DNA of 64,000 bases from Combretum micranthum (Eukaryota > Streptophyta > Magnoliopsida > Myrtales > Combretaceae). Below, one piece after another: positions 37,814 through 49,169 of this stretch (positions within the stretch are counted from its first letter, which is position 1; the number at the start of each line of letters is the position of its first letter). The notes under the pieces are model-generated. The model had not been told where the DNA came from. It searched no databases and saw only the letters and a list, made by a program, of their open reading frames with translations. The position numbers were made by a program, and so were the translations under genes. The DNA lies in assembly GCA_024138025.1 (NCBI GenBank), contig JAMXBD010000388.1, forward strand, positions 372,001 through 436,000. The letters are read 5' to 3'.

Positions 37814-37826
37814 GGCTCTGATACCA
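37814..37826 (-). other. Copia primer-binding site (tRNA-iMet type)
   Basis: On the minus strand TGGTATCAGAGCC, complementary to the 3' end of plant initiator tRNA-Met, two bases inside the LTR end at 37829. It fixes the minus orientation of the internal region. Confidence 0.9.
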
Positions 37827-37828
37827 AT

Positions 37829-39565
37829 TGTTAGAAAGAATACACAATGAATACTTAAGAGGGGGGTGAATTAAGTATTACAATTTTTTCTGTTTTATCA
37901 AACCAGATTAATTAACTAAGATAAGACAAGAGTTAATTAAAACAAACAAATGCATCGGAATAAACTAATTAAAACTGATTAATAAATAAGCAGAGATAAG
38001 GAAACTCAGAGAGAGAGAAAGAGAAGCAATACAAGGATTTAACGTGGAGTTCGACTCACTGCTTACTCTCCACGGTGCAAATGCTTCAAAGAGAACTTTT
38101 ACTATTGTATTGATTATTCTAAAATCAATACAACTCTTGGACAAGTAATTACAATAATGCCTATCACAATAAGGCTTTTACAATTGCCTTTCACAAAGGA
38201 CTTTCACTTGATAAATCAAGTGTTGTGCTGGTAACACACGACCAGACTTCAAATGCCTCCCGCTGAGGACTTCTCTCAATGCCTCACACGAGGACTTTTC
38301 CCAATGCTCCCACTGAGAACTTTTAACTTTGCCTCTACGAGGACTTCTTTTACAAACGCCTTCTTTGATGACTTTTTACAAACAACTCATATATGAGCAA
38401 ATTTACAAGCTGAAAACTCTTAAGGAAATATATAAATTTCCTTTACAAAGAAGCGCTCCTATTTGAGCAGATTTACAACAGAAAATATTTTAGGAATTTT
38501 ACAAATTCCTTTTACAAACTGATCTCCTTAAACGAGTAGATAAATAACTTTTTTTAAATCTTAAACAGTGCTAAAAAAAACTCTCGTTTAGAGTGTATCA
38601 TAAATTTTGAAATAGAGTACTAATTGTTTTCTTGAAAAAAAAAATTCAAATTAGCGAGAACGTGAACAAAAACACAAGTAAAAAAAAACTTCACAGAATG
38701 TTGTTTTTGTTTTTATTGTACATTTAAAAATTCTAATATTTCATTCTATTTCAAAGAGAGGAGGAAAAGTATATTTATAGCTTTTGATAAAAATTTGCTC
38801 GTTATCAAAAAGTTTCTTACAACCCATACTTGTGTTTAATGAACTTAACGTTTTAAAAAAACATGTAAAAGTCAAAAGTAGAGAAATAGCATTAAATGTG
38901 TCTGACACATGCATTAAATACATTTCAACAGCTCTTTTCTTGCTAAAGTCGACGGCAAAATTTTTGAAGTCAAGGTTTGAGATCGAGGCCTAAACTTCAA
39001 CCCTCAACTTTATAAATTTTACCCAATGGCAAAATTATGAAGTCAAGGCCTAAACTTTGGCCCTTGACTTTATAAATTTTACCGGAAACTCCAGCCCTTG
39101 AGTTCACGATTTTGCCCAAAACTCCAACCCTTGACTTCACGATTTTGTCCAAAACTTCAGTTTTTGACTTCATAATTTTGCCCAAAGCTTTAGCTCTTGA
39201 CTTCACGATTTTGTCCAAAATTTCAGCTCTTGACTTCATAGTTTTACTCAAAAATTTAGGCATTAACTTCATAGTTTTGTCCAAAACTTGAGCCCTTTAC
39301 TTCACGATTTTGCCAAAAACTTCAGCTCTTGACTTCATAGTTTTGCCCAAAACTTTAACACTTAACTTCACAGTTTTGGTCAAAACTCAATCTTTTGTCT
39401 TTATCTGATGAATAGTGCTTCCACCTTTCTTTTACTAAGCTCGATAGCTTTGTCTTGATTTTCTTCAACTTTTTGCTCTGTTAAAACTTAAACAATACAG
39501 AACAAATATAAAGTATATATATATAAATATTTTACGTATTTGAACAATTAAGGATATTTAAATAC
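37829..39565 (-). mobile_element. Copia LTR, minus-oriented (lacks its first ~65-80 bp)
   Basis: Begins (plus strand) TGTTAGAAAGAATACACAAT, the complement of the right LTR's end, and runs to about 39565. It contains a 33-bp minisatellite at 38985-39400. It forms the left arm of a large inverted repeat with 39634-41211. Confidence 0.82.
38985..39400. repeat. 33-bp minisatellite in the copia LTR (left arm)
   Basis: About 12 copies of CTTGACTTCACGATTTTGCC-type units, 33 bp each. Because 33 is a multiple of three, it gives an open minus-strand frame of 11-residue repeats (KSRAEILDKIV-like, 38997-39284). The inverted counterpart is at about 39880-40190. Confidence 0.85.
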
Positions 39566-39633
39566 AATGGGGAAATTGTTAAACTTTATGTTCACAAATG
39601 ATTTTGATGAGAATAATTATTAAATAAGGAGAT

Positions 39634-40995
39634 TGTTAAACTTTATGTTCACAAATAATTTTGATGAGAATAATTATTACACAATCAATTATTTAAATAT
39701 CCTTAATTGTTCAAATACGTAAAATATTTATATGTATATATATGCTTTGTATTTGTTCTGCTATTGTTTAAGTTTTAATAGAGTAAAAAGTTGAAGAAAA
39801 ATCAAGACAAAGCTATCAAGCCCAGTAGAAGAAAGGTGGAGGCACTATTCATCAGATAAAGACAGAAGACTGAGTTTTGGCCAAAACTATGAAGTCAAGT
39901 GTTAAAGTTTTGGGCAAAACTCTAAAGTCAAGAGTTGAAATTTTGGGCAAAATCATGAAGTCAATAACTGGAGTTTTTGGCAAAATTATGAACTCGAGGG
40001 CTAGAGTTTTGGGCAAAATTTATAAAGTCAATGGCTGAAGTTTAGGCCTCGACTTTATAATATTGCCTCGACTTTAGAAAGTTTGTCATTGAATAAAATT
40101 TATAAAGTCGAGCGTTGAAATTTAGGTCTCGACCTCAGACCTCGACCTTAAACCTCGACTTCAGAAATTTGTCCTCGACTTTAGAAAGAAAATAGCTGTT
40201 GGGATGCATTTAATATATGTATCAGACACATTTAACGCTCTTTCTCTGCTTTTAACTTTTACACGTTTTTTTAAAACTAAATTCATTAAACACAAGTACG
40301 GGTTGTCAGAAATTTTTTGATAATGGGCAAATTTTTATCAAGAGCTATAAATATACTTTTCCTCCTCTCTTTGAAATATAATGAAATATTATAATTTTTG
40401 AACGCACGGTAAAACGAAAACAACGTTCTATAAAGTTTTTTTTACTTGTGTTTTGGTTCTCGTTCTTGTTAATTTGAATTTTTTTTTCAAGAAAATAATT
40501 AGTGCTCAATTTCAAAATTTGTGATACACTCTAAACGAGAGTTTTTGAGCACTGTTTAAGATTTAAAAAAGTTATTTATCTGCTCGTTTAAGGAGCTCAG
40601 TTTGTAAAAGAATTTATAAAATTCCTAAAGTATTTTCTGTTGTAAATCTGCTCAAAGAGGAGCTGTTTGTAAAAAGTCCTCGAAGAAGGCATTTGTAAAA
40701 GAAGTCCTCGTAGAGGCAAAGTTAAAAGTCCTCAATGGGAGGCATTGAGAAGTTCTCAGTGGGAGACATTTAAAGTCTAGTCGTGTGTTACCAGCATAGC
40801 ACTTGATTTATCAAGTGGAAGTCCTGTGTGAAAGGCAATTGTAAAAGCCCTATTGTGATAGGCATTATTGTAATTACTCGTCTAAGAGGTGTATTGATTT
40901 TGGAATAATCAATATAGTGGTAAAAATCCTCTTTGAGACATTTGCACCGTGGAGAGTAGGCAGTGGGCCAAACTCCATGTTAAATCCTTATGTTG

Positions 40996-41029
<34 letters not shown>

Positions 41030-41211
41030 CTTCCTTATCTCTGCTTATTTATTAATCGGTTTTAATTAGTTTATTCTGCTGCATTTGTTTGTTTTAATTA
41101 ACTCTTGTCTTATCTTAGTTAATTAATCTGGTTTGATAAAACAGAAAAAATTTGTAATACTTAATTCACCCCCCACCCCTTTTAAGTATTCATTGTGTAT
41201 TATTTCTAACA
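39634..41211 (+). mobile_element. Copia LTR, plus-oriented, 1578 bp
   Basis: TGTTAAACTTTATGTTCACA to ATTGTGTATTATTTCTAACA, preceded by a PPT-like AAATAAGGAGAT. A truncated extra LTR start lies at 39577-39620. It carries a (CT)n run at about 41000-41028 that is much longer than the matching GA run in the left arm, and the inverted minisatellite at 39880-40190. Confidence 0.82.
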
Positions 41212-41216
41212 TGAGT

Positions 41217-41585
41217 AGCTAATGATTCAGACTTTCCAATATAGCCTCATTTGACCGATGTTGACCTAATATGTCCAACTAAACCTCAATGAGATTGATA
41301 CTTGGGACAAATTAGCTAGGGCATTTTGTAACGAGTATAAGTTAATACTAAGGTCCCCCCATCCATGTGGGACCTTAGCAACATGAAGAAGAAGAAGAAG
41401 GATGGGGCCTTTAAAGAGCATGCTCGATGATAGAAGTCGTTAGTAGCTATAGTTGCCATATCTATTCTAGAGAAGGATATGGTATCTACCTTCATAAATA
41501 CCCTAGAAGAGACCTTCTTCTCCCATCTTGTTACGCCATTAAGAATTTCTCTGAAATAGTAAAGGCAGGGGGCATAATTGAAAAA
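41217..41585 (+). pseudogene. Tat/Ogre-like gypsy gag, middle part (resumes after copia)
   Basis: The frame resumes with LNLNEIDTWDKLARAFCNEY (about 41283-41342), the W..L...F...Y block of plant gypsy gag. After a frameshift in an AAG run it continues with GAFKEHAR and ILEKDMVSTFINTLEETFFS. Stops and shifts interrupt it. Its continuity with 31951-32429 shows that the copia element split one gag. Confidence 0.8.
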
Positions 41586-42346
41586 TGCCTTTGTTTCTAG
41601 CAAACTTCAAATTCACAAAGAAGTTGCTGGAGAACCTGCAGTGAAAGAAGTCACGGTCAACACGGTGAGCAAGGGAAATTACAGCAAGTGTACACAGGCA
41701 TCCAAGAGGAAATTCAATCAAATCCCTATCCTTCTATCTCAAGTTTACTATAAATTGAACAAGGACCATTTGTTACGCCATAAAGACCCAGTATCAGGGT
41801 GTAAGCCATAAAGACGTGACCCTGATGCGTAATATGAGTACCACGTGAGTCAATGAAGGCATGCTACTGATGATTGATGGGAATTAAAGATCAAAATTAA
41901 GGATTTGAATAACTTAAAAGTGGTTCAATTGCAATTCGTGGATGGTCCAGCACCCAACTTCAACATCATTTACATGTTTCATACACAAGATGTTGGTGAT
42001 ACATCATATCAAAGAAGTTATTTGCAAGAGAATGATCAAATTCTAGGTATCCAAAGGGAAGGGTCACATGAGAATTAAAAATAAAGACTCGTAGCAATGG
42101 TTGGAAGGATTGAAACCCTAAAGTAAGTTATGAAATACGTGGTAAACAAACTCCAACATTAAGACCTTACTACTAGCTAAGTACAATCTCACAGGGCTCA
42201 AGAGGAGTCATGGGTTGTAAAATTAAGAACAGGACAAGACAAGAGATGAAGCCTCTAACTTCAAAAGCATTGGGCCCATAGCTTGCTCAATACTACAAAA
42301 GCATTTCACACAATTTAGGATTCCGATGGTCTAAATTTTTAACTAA

Positions 42347-42655
42347 GTGAGAGATCAGAAAATGATAACATATGAAATACCAAAAAAAGGGTATAGGCCA
42401 AAAAACTACAATCTTAGTGCCCGATGTGAGTACCACATGGGTCAAATAGGTCATTCCACCGAACGTTGCTGGAGATTAAGGAACAAAGTCCAAAAGTTGA
42501 CTGATGCTAAACTTATCCAACCCGAGCTCCTAGAAGCTATTGAATCAACTAGCAACAGTAACTTTATCCTAACTCCTACAAGGACTTCAAGCAAGTCCTC
42601 TTCAAGTATCGAGAATTTGTTGTTACTATCCATTAAAATAGCATGTCATCAGTAG
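42347..42655 (+). pseudogene. Tat/Ogre-like gag/protease linker with zinc-binding motif
   Basis: The frame contains ARCEYHMGQIGHSTERCW then LRNKVQKLTDAKLIQ. This is the C-x2-H-x5-H-x4-C finger followed by LK.K.Q.LIDA that characterises Tat/Ogre-lineage gag, the best lineage marker in this unit. Stops lie on both sides. Confidence 0.82.
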
Positions 42656-44110
42656 CAGTTGAACTTATCGGCCAATATTAATAGGGGCAAGCATTTGTGA
42701 GGGATCAATAAAGACAAAAAAAGAGGATTGATAACGGTGTATATCCTTATAATAAATCCTCTATCTTTTTTAGGATAATTTAAAATATTTGATTATTCAA
42801 CGGGCAATTTGAATAAAATGTTGTCCATGGATATTTTATTGCTTGAAAATTTTAGGATGAAAAGAGACAACTAACTACCAAACACTAAACCTTAAACACT
42901 TGAGAGTCCAGTGATGTTAAGGAGACTTATAAGGCTTATTCCTTATAAGAGGTCTGTTTTGAACTTGATACGCAGGTCGAAATGATACCAGATATTCATT
43001 TCAATAACCTGAATACACTTACCCCTCGTTAATCCCATTGAGCCTTTTTTTACTGAAGTGATTTCTAAAAGTTAAAAACTGTCAAGAACTACCCCACAAT
43101 GGGGCATATACGAGGTAAAGGTCGTTAATCAGGAAACATAGAATAATTAATTTATGCTTACCACAATCCCATCAATTCAAAAGTGAAATTTTATTAATAA
43201 TAATTTTCTTCTGAAATGAAAAGAGCGCCTCAACTTTCATACACAAAAGCCTACACATAATCCGGACACTTTGAAGCAAAAACAAAAAAACAAAAAAGGA
43301 AATCATAAAAAATAAAAAAAGAACATAAAAGAAATATTGAAAAAAAAAGGGGAAAAAGAAAAGGGAATGAAAGAGAAAAGGTGGAAGAAGAAAATAAAAG
43401 AAGAAAAGAAAAGTTATATCAAAGTGTTTAAGTCAAAAAACAAGGAGGATGGGAGGATGGGCATGCTTCAAAACCTAAACACACTTACAACTTGAAGCCC
43501 ATTTCCAAAAATTACGACCCTCACTTACCACCGTCTTGTGGAGGCTTTTTTGATAATTAGAAGTAAATCATCATACATAAAAGTTACTTTTGAAACTGGG
43601 GCAAGCCTAATTTAGTTATCTTGAAAAGGGTTATTGACTTGTAAAACCCAAAGAGATATGAATATAAAATTTACTAAATAGCCTGCACTTGATATCCCTT
43701 TTATTGCAACCTAATGACCAAGAGCTTGAGTTACAGCCCAAGAAAAGACCTAGTGGATTAACCAGTATGTATCATTTATAAATCGGACTATAATTTTTGG
43801 AATCCGAGCTATGTGTGAAAACAAGCCAAAGAGAGTTTGAGAAAGTCCTCTTTGATTGAATACATCAAGCATGAAATATCCAATTCAAGATCAAGGAAAT
43901 GATGAGAAGGATAAGAATTCATATGCCCTAATATTAGAAAATTGAATATACTAAAAATTGAAGGTTGCTACTCCTCTAAATGGAAAAAGGCCACCAAGAA
44001 ATGGTCTTTAAAGAAAGAAGAGAATGGATAAACAATAAAGTAGAGACTATTGCTTACTTGCAATTTTGGAGTCAAGAGGATTCTTTACTTCTTAGCAAAT
44101 TGGTTTATTT
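42656..44110 (+). mobile_element. Decayed interior of the left Tat/Ogre-like unit
   Basis: No domain recognised. It has an A-rich tract at 43280-43420. Pol domains expected here are missing, so the unit is either deleted or a non-autonomous derivative. Confidence 0.45.
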
Positions 44111-44710
44111 GAAAAAAAAAAAAGATTTTAAGACTCTCTTTAAGAAGAAAAAAAATTTCAAGACCCTCTGTTTTTTTAAAGAAAAAAAAGACCGAAATCT
44201 ATTCGAGTCTTTAAAAAGAAAAAAAAGACCAAAGTCCATCTAGGTCTTCAAGAAGAAAAAAGATCGAAGTCCATTTTAAGTCTTTAAGAAGAAAAGAGAC
44301 CGAAATCCATCAAAGCCTTTAAGAAGAAAGAAGACTGAAGTCCATCCGAGTCTTTAGGAAGAAAAAATACTGAAGTCTATCTGAGTCTTTAAGAAGAAAA
44401 AAGATCGAAGCCCATTCAAGTTTTTAAGGAAAAAAAAGTCCGAAGTCCAGGACTTTAAGAAGGAAAAAAGATCGAAGTCCATCAGATTCTTTAAGGAAAA
44501 AAAAACCAAAGTCCATCTGAGTCTTTAGGAAGGAAAAAAGACTGAAGTCCATTCGTATCTTTAAGAAGAAAAAGGACCAAAATCCATTCGAGTCTTTAGG
44601 AAAAACAAGGCCAAAGACTATCTAAGTCTTTAATAAGAAAAAAGATCGAAGTCCATCTGAATCTTTAAGAAGAAAAAAAACTGAAGCCCATTCAAGTTTT
44701 TAATAATGAC
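44110..44710. repeat. ~35-bp minisatellite, about 16 copies
   Basis: Tandem units close to GTCTTTAAGAAGAAAAAAGA followed by a CGAAGTCCATC.GA part, 33-37 bp each, with drift and length change in the A-run. It lies upstream of the PPT and LTR at 45004-45017, the position in which Tat-lineage elements commonly carry tandem repeats. Confidence 0.88.
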
Positions 44711-45003
44711 CCGAAGCCCGCAATATATAGTGAAAACATGAGAAAAATCATCCCCCATTTCTTTGGACACATTTTAGGACAACTCTAGTGAGTTGGTATG
44801 GATGAAAAGGAAGGTTAACCTTTCATGATACGGTAACTTCACCAAAAGTCGTTACTGTCTCACCTTAAGCCAAGGTTCGAGATCACAAGACCATCGCTAT
44901 CTCGGTTAAGTCTCCCAGTTCCAAATTTCGGATAAGTTCTTTCAAAGAGAAAAATCGATTATCTCTTTGTCTTTATGGCAATAATTTACCTAAACTTCAC
45001 CAC

Positions 45004-47348
45004 AAAGAGGAGTAGCTATAGACACCCTATTTTTTCCCATTTAAGGTTTCAATTTATAATGAAAATTAACATTATGTTAAGCCCATAAATTACAAAAAAA
45101 AAAGGGAAACAAATAAGAAAAATAAATCATTACAAATATGTATAAAAACAGGAGAGAAAGAAAAAAATATAAATTAAATATTTTTGGGCTTAATACAATA
45201 ATAATTTTAATTATAAGTCTATCTTGAACCTAATTAAATACTCTAGATAAATGAGCTTATTTAATTGGGTCTATTTTCGAAACCTTAAATAAATATTCTG
45301 TGCAAAAATAAAACCGAAGCACAGGCTAATGCCCTGATGGTAAAACACATGCATATGCATATGCATGATTGCGACTTGGGATCGAATCTATGCAAGCACA
45401 TGGAATTTTTTTCAGCCTGGCGCGTGCACAACAAGTGCTAGGGCATTGCCGCGCATGGGGCGCGCGTGTTCAACACGCATGTCATCTTCCTTCCCTAAAC
45501 TCCATTTTTTTCTATGCAACCAAGCAATTTCAAGCTCATGTTTGACCCATTTATGCTCGAATTTGCATCAAATTGATGGATAGAATTTAAAGAAGGCACG
45601 GGATACTATAAGTTTGGATCAAAACCTAGTCATAAAATGATTGATTTGGCATTTAATTTTCGATCCAAAGTTTGCGAAAAACTCATTTTTGTGCACAAAA
45701 CGAATTTTAAAATTTTATCCAAACTACCATCTTTTGCTTCTAGAAGCACGGATATGAGCTCGAATGTTATCCTTCTTTAAGATTATTAAGCTCGAGATTC
45801 GTAGAACGCGTTCTAGAAGATCAATTTCACACGTGACCCACCTGCCCGATTTCAAACAAACGCCACCTAATTCAACCCCTAAACAGTATAAATAGGGGTC
45901 AAATTCCCTGTTCATGTCATTTACGACCATCAACAGCATTCGATTTCTTCTTAAAAACACTAGCAAGCTTTGAATTTGAGTTTGAAATATAGGGTTCGTT
46001 TGTCATTTTTCTCCAATTACTCTTAATAGAGACTAAATCGGAGCAAATCAAAGGCACATTTGGATTTATAGGTGGTAAAAGCTTTAGCTAGTAGCTTTCC
46101 TCTTTGTCTAAAACCTATCCTCTACCTCCGATAGCCATAATCTTCGATCGTCGCTCATTGGAACTTAAATCATCCACTTCTAGCCGCTTTCAAATTAAAC
46201 CACCACCTCCGAAGTCTTCCCTATCCTTGTATCAGCTCCTTCGATGCCTCTACATCCACCTAGAATTACCAGATCGGTGGTTTTAAACTTCGGTAGTCGC
46301 CTCCCTAGCACTAGCCCATGCCCATTCTAACACCAGCCCGCTTCGCTCCAACATTAGCCTGCGTTCGCTCCAACATCAACCCGTGTTTGCTCCAGCACTG
46401 ACCTTTGCTCACTCCAACATTAACTTGTGCCGATCCAAATCCGATCTACACAGTTTAACTAGGTAAGTTTGATTTATTTATTTATTTAAATGTTAAAGAC
46501 AAATGAAAAAATAAAAGAAAAAGAAAAAGAAAAAATAAAAAGTAAAATATATTTTTGTCAAAACAATAAAATCCAAAGGATATATATGTCGCATGAGCGT
46601 ATTAATATACATACAAATATATATATATATATATAATATAAAAAGGTCTTTTCGACACATTGAAATATCTTATTTTCTAAAATAAAAGAAAAATCAATTT
46701 GATAGCTTGTAGGGTTATAAAAAAAAAAACTTTATAGAAATAGAAAAACTAAAGGACTTAAATGGAAAATAGTTCAAAAAATATAAAAAATACTCACACA
46801 CTAAAGTTTTTGAGAAAAGAACTACGTAACGTCCAATCCCGATTAATGAGTACGTAGGCACCTCCGGGGCTACATAAAATCTGAAAAAACATGTTTTGTT
46901 CCATCACATTATCTTGTAATTTTTGGATTAATTAATTAATTGTAAATATCAAACGATCTTGTCGTCAATTTGTATACAGAATTATAAATTTAGGAATTCA
47001 TGATATTTGATTTATTTTTTAGCATTAATAGTAAATTTTAAATTATGAATATTATACAGTAACCATATGGTTTTAATAGGATAGCCTCCAAATCCAAAAT
47101 TTATGGTTTATAAAATTTGTTTTTAAATTAAATTTTTAGTAGACTAATAGTTAAGTTGTGATCAACTAACCCATTAATCCTAACTTCTGATTTTTTTCCC
47201 GACTTTATCGGGTGGCGAATCCAAAAATGTTTTTAAAAAATTAATTTTTCTTTAATTTCTAGTCGATGGTTTGTATCAAACGGGTTAGGGTTTGGTACAA
47301 ATCAAATTGAAAGAGATTAAATCAAAAGTGAAAAATCCAGGCTCGACA
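45004..47348 (+). mobile_element. Tat/Ogre-like LTR, ~2.33 kb (LTR 45017-47348) with upstream PPT 45004-45016
   Basis: A purine tract AAAGAGGAGTAGC is followed by TATAGACACCCTATTTTTTC; Tat/Ogre LTRs typically begin TGTAGACACCC, so the second base appears mutated. The end is AGGCTCGACA at 47348, followed by GGCGAGCTAGTG, a possible degenerate PBS. The last ~480 bp match 29868-30352. A TACGTAGGCACC motif at 46851-46862 is also common in these LTRs. The interior holds a 30-bp-type minisatellite (46300-46440), a GC-rich patch (45418-45485) and a (TA)n run (46615-46637). Confidence 0.8.
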
Positions 47349-47361
47349 CCGGCGAGCTAGT

Positions 47362-48797
47362 GTGTTTCATTATACGCATCGCACCAAAAAAACAAACACA
47401 AAAACAACAATGCATGATAAAGTCAAAACATATCAAAAACAAGTTTTGCTCATTAGTTGCAACTTAACTAAGTTGTAGAGCATTTGTGCAATGTATTTTC
47501 ACATCAAAATAAGATTGTAACCTCCACATGGTTCAACAATCTTCCCTTTTTTGATGAAAACAATCATTGCATAAAATTGCTCCCCCTCAATTAAGCATTC
47601 ATGTAAAAGCTCACTTGTAAAAGATATAATGCTCAATCAAAGGTCCTCAAATTACATTTAATAAATAACTTATTAAATGCAACTTAACTCTCTCGGTTAA
47701 GCATTCCGTGTATGAGCTCATTTTACTAAAATATGATGCTAAACTAAAACACTTAGATTACATTTAATAAACAAGTTATTTTTAACACAAAAAACACACA
47801 AGCCCAGTGCTTTTAAAAAACCACATAAACTTTTTCTTTAAGATGCCGTTAAGCATTAACCTTAGAGACTAGCTCTAATACTAATTGTTAGCAATAAAAA
47901 CAAAGGCAACTAAGCTTATTATACGCATGTGGAAAGTACGAGGCGAATTTCTAAATTGATTTTAAATTTACTTAACTAACCATTATCTCTTTCACAATTT
48001 TATGCACAATTTCAATAATAATAGCGATAATAACAAAGAAACAGGGGAAAGAGAGCTTGTACGAAGATATAACATGGAGTTCAGCCTACCCCCTAGTCTC
48101 TATGATCTACAATCGCTTCACTAAAGGAGGACTTCACACTTGATTTTACAAACAAATGCCTTGCAAAGAGGATTTCAAAAAATGGATCAACATATGAGGA
48201 CTTCATCTATTACCTCAAACACATGAGGCTTCGCTAAACAATACTCAAACAAATTACAAGCAAATATGTGATTAATGCCTTACAATATTTGCTCACAAAC
48301 ATCACTATGTCACTAATCACATTTTCACTCAACTAATCAAAAACAGATTGAGAGAATTTTGATATGAGCTATGCAAATTAAGGTCCACTCTCTTGCACAA
48401 AAACACCCTAAACACTTCTATTTATAGGTGCACCAACAAGCTAGTCATTACATAAAAAATAAGCCTCCAATGGTCGGCAGTAGAAACTTCCAATGGTTAT
48501 TTTTCAACATATCGGCGGGCTGGTCCACTTTTCGCACCTACAATCTTCCTCTTGATCTCCATTAATCAAGCATTGCCTCGTACTCTTGCCGGTCCATCTT
48601 ATACTGATGAGCCCGTACGTTTCCCTTATATGCACTATACCAAAAACACAAACACAAAAACAAAAAATGCACAATAAAGTTCAAACATATAAAAGAAAAA
48701 AGTTTTGCTTATTGGATGTAACATAACCAAATTGTGGAATATTTGTGTATTGTATTTTCACATCAAAACAATACTGCAACCTCCACATGGTTCAATA
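47362..48797 (-). mobile_element. Small copia derivative (LTR + ~340-bp interior + truncated LTR)
   Basis: A minus-oriented LTR at 47888-48797 ends in CTAACA and is followed by a degenerate iMet PBS (47875-47887; plus strand CTCTAATACTAAT). Only about 340 bp of interior remain, then a PPT (complement AAAAAAGGGAAGAT, near 47540) and the start of the second LTR, TGTTGAACCATGTGGAGGTT, running to about 47362. The two LTR parts align over about 165 bp (47380-47545 with 48648-48797). No coding capacity. Confidence 0.7.
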
Positions 48798-49169
48798 AGC
48801 CATAAGAAAATTATGCTTTTAGTTAAAGAATGTTATTCAAAATGCCATCCATCATGGATACAAAAGATAATACATTGCGAATCTAAGTAACAATATTGAG
48901 AGTCTATCCCGGCATTGTACGGCTGGGCAGGAACACAAGGAAGATAATAATCGAGCAAACTACAAACCAAATTGAGCTTCCAACATTGTTATCAACACTA
49001 TTGTTGAAAGATCATGTATAGTAAACAACTCTACGTCAACTAAAAAAGCCTAATAGGTTTTGCACTTCCAAACTAGGAAGTGTAAGGTAGATAATTCCAT
49101 ATACTTTACCGATAATGACCTAAAAGGGATTACGACTCGCTAACAAGATTTTCGGATCATTTTCGCCTA

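Larger units (their letters stand above)
32430..41211 (-). mobile_element. Ty1-copia retrotransposon (Maximus/SIRE-like), 8.8 kb, internally inverted, nested in gypsy gag
   Basis: The outer ends are TGTTGAACTT (32430) and TTTCTAACA (41211), flanked by near-identical 5-bp sequences TGAGC (32425-32429) and TGAGT (41212-41216). The outer ends are plus-oriented: an LTR start fragment on the left and a full 1578-bp LTR on the right (39634-41211). The internal part (gag, integrase, RT, RNase H, PBS) runs on the minus strand and is joined to a second, minus-oriented LTR at 37829-39565. All coding parts carry stops, frameshifts and active-site losses. Gag type and long LTRs suggest the Maximus/SIRE lineage (inference). 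Confidence 0.85.

Noticed and set aside
38997..39284. 95-residue Lys-rich repeat protein
   Set aside because: It is the minus-strand frame of a 33-bp minisatellite inside a copia LTR, present in inverted form in the other arm.
29868..47348. A single intact gypsy element with LTRs at 29868-30352 and 45017-47348
   Set aside because: Pol lies right of the second LTR, and that LTR is followed by its own PBS-like site, so a tandem or recombined structure fits better.
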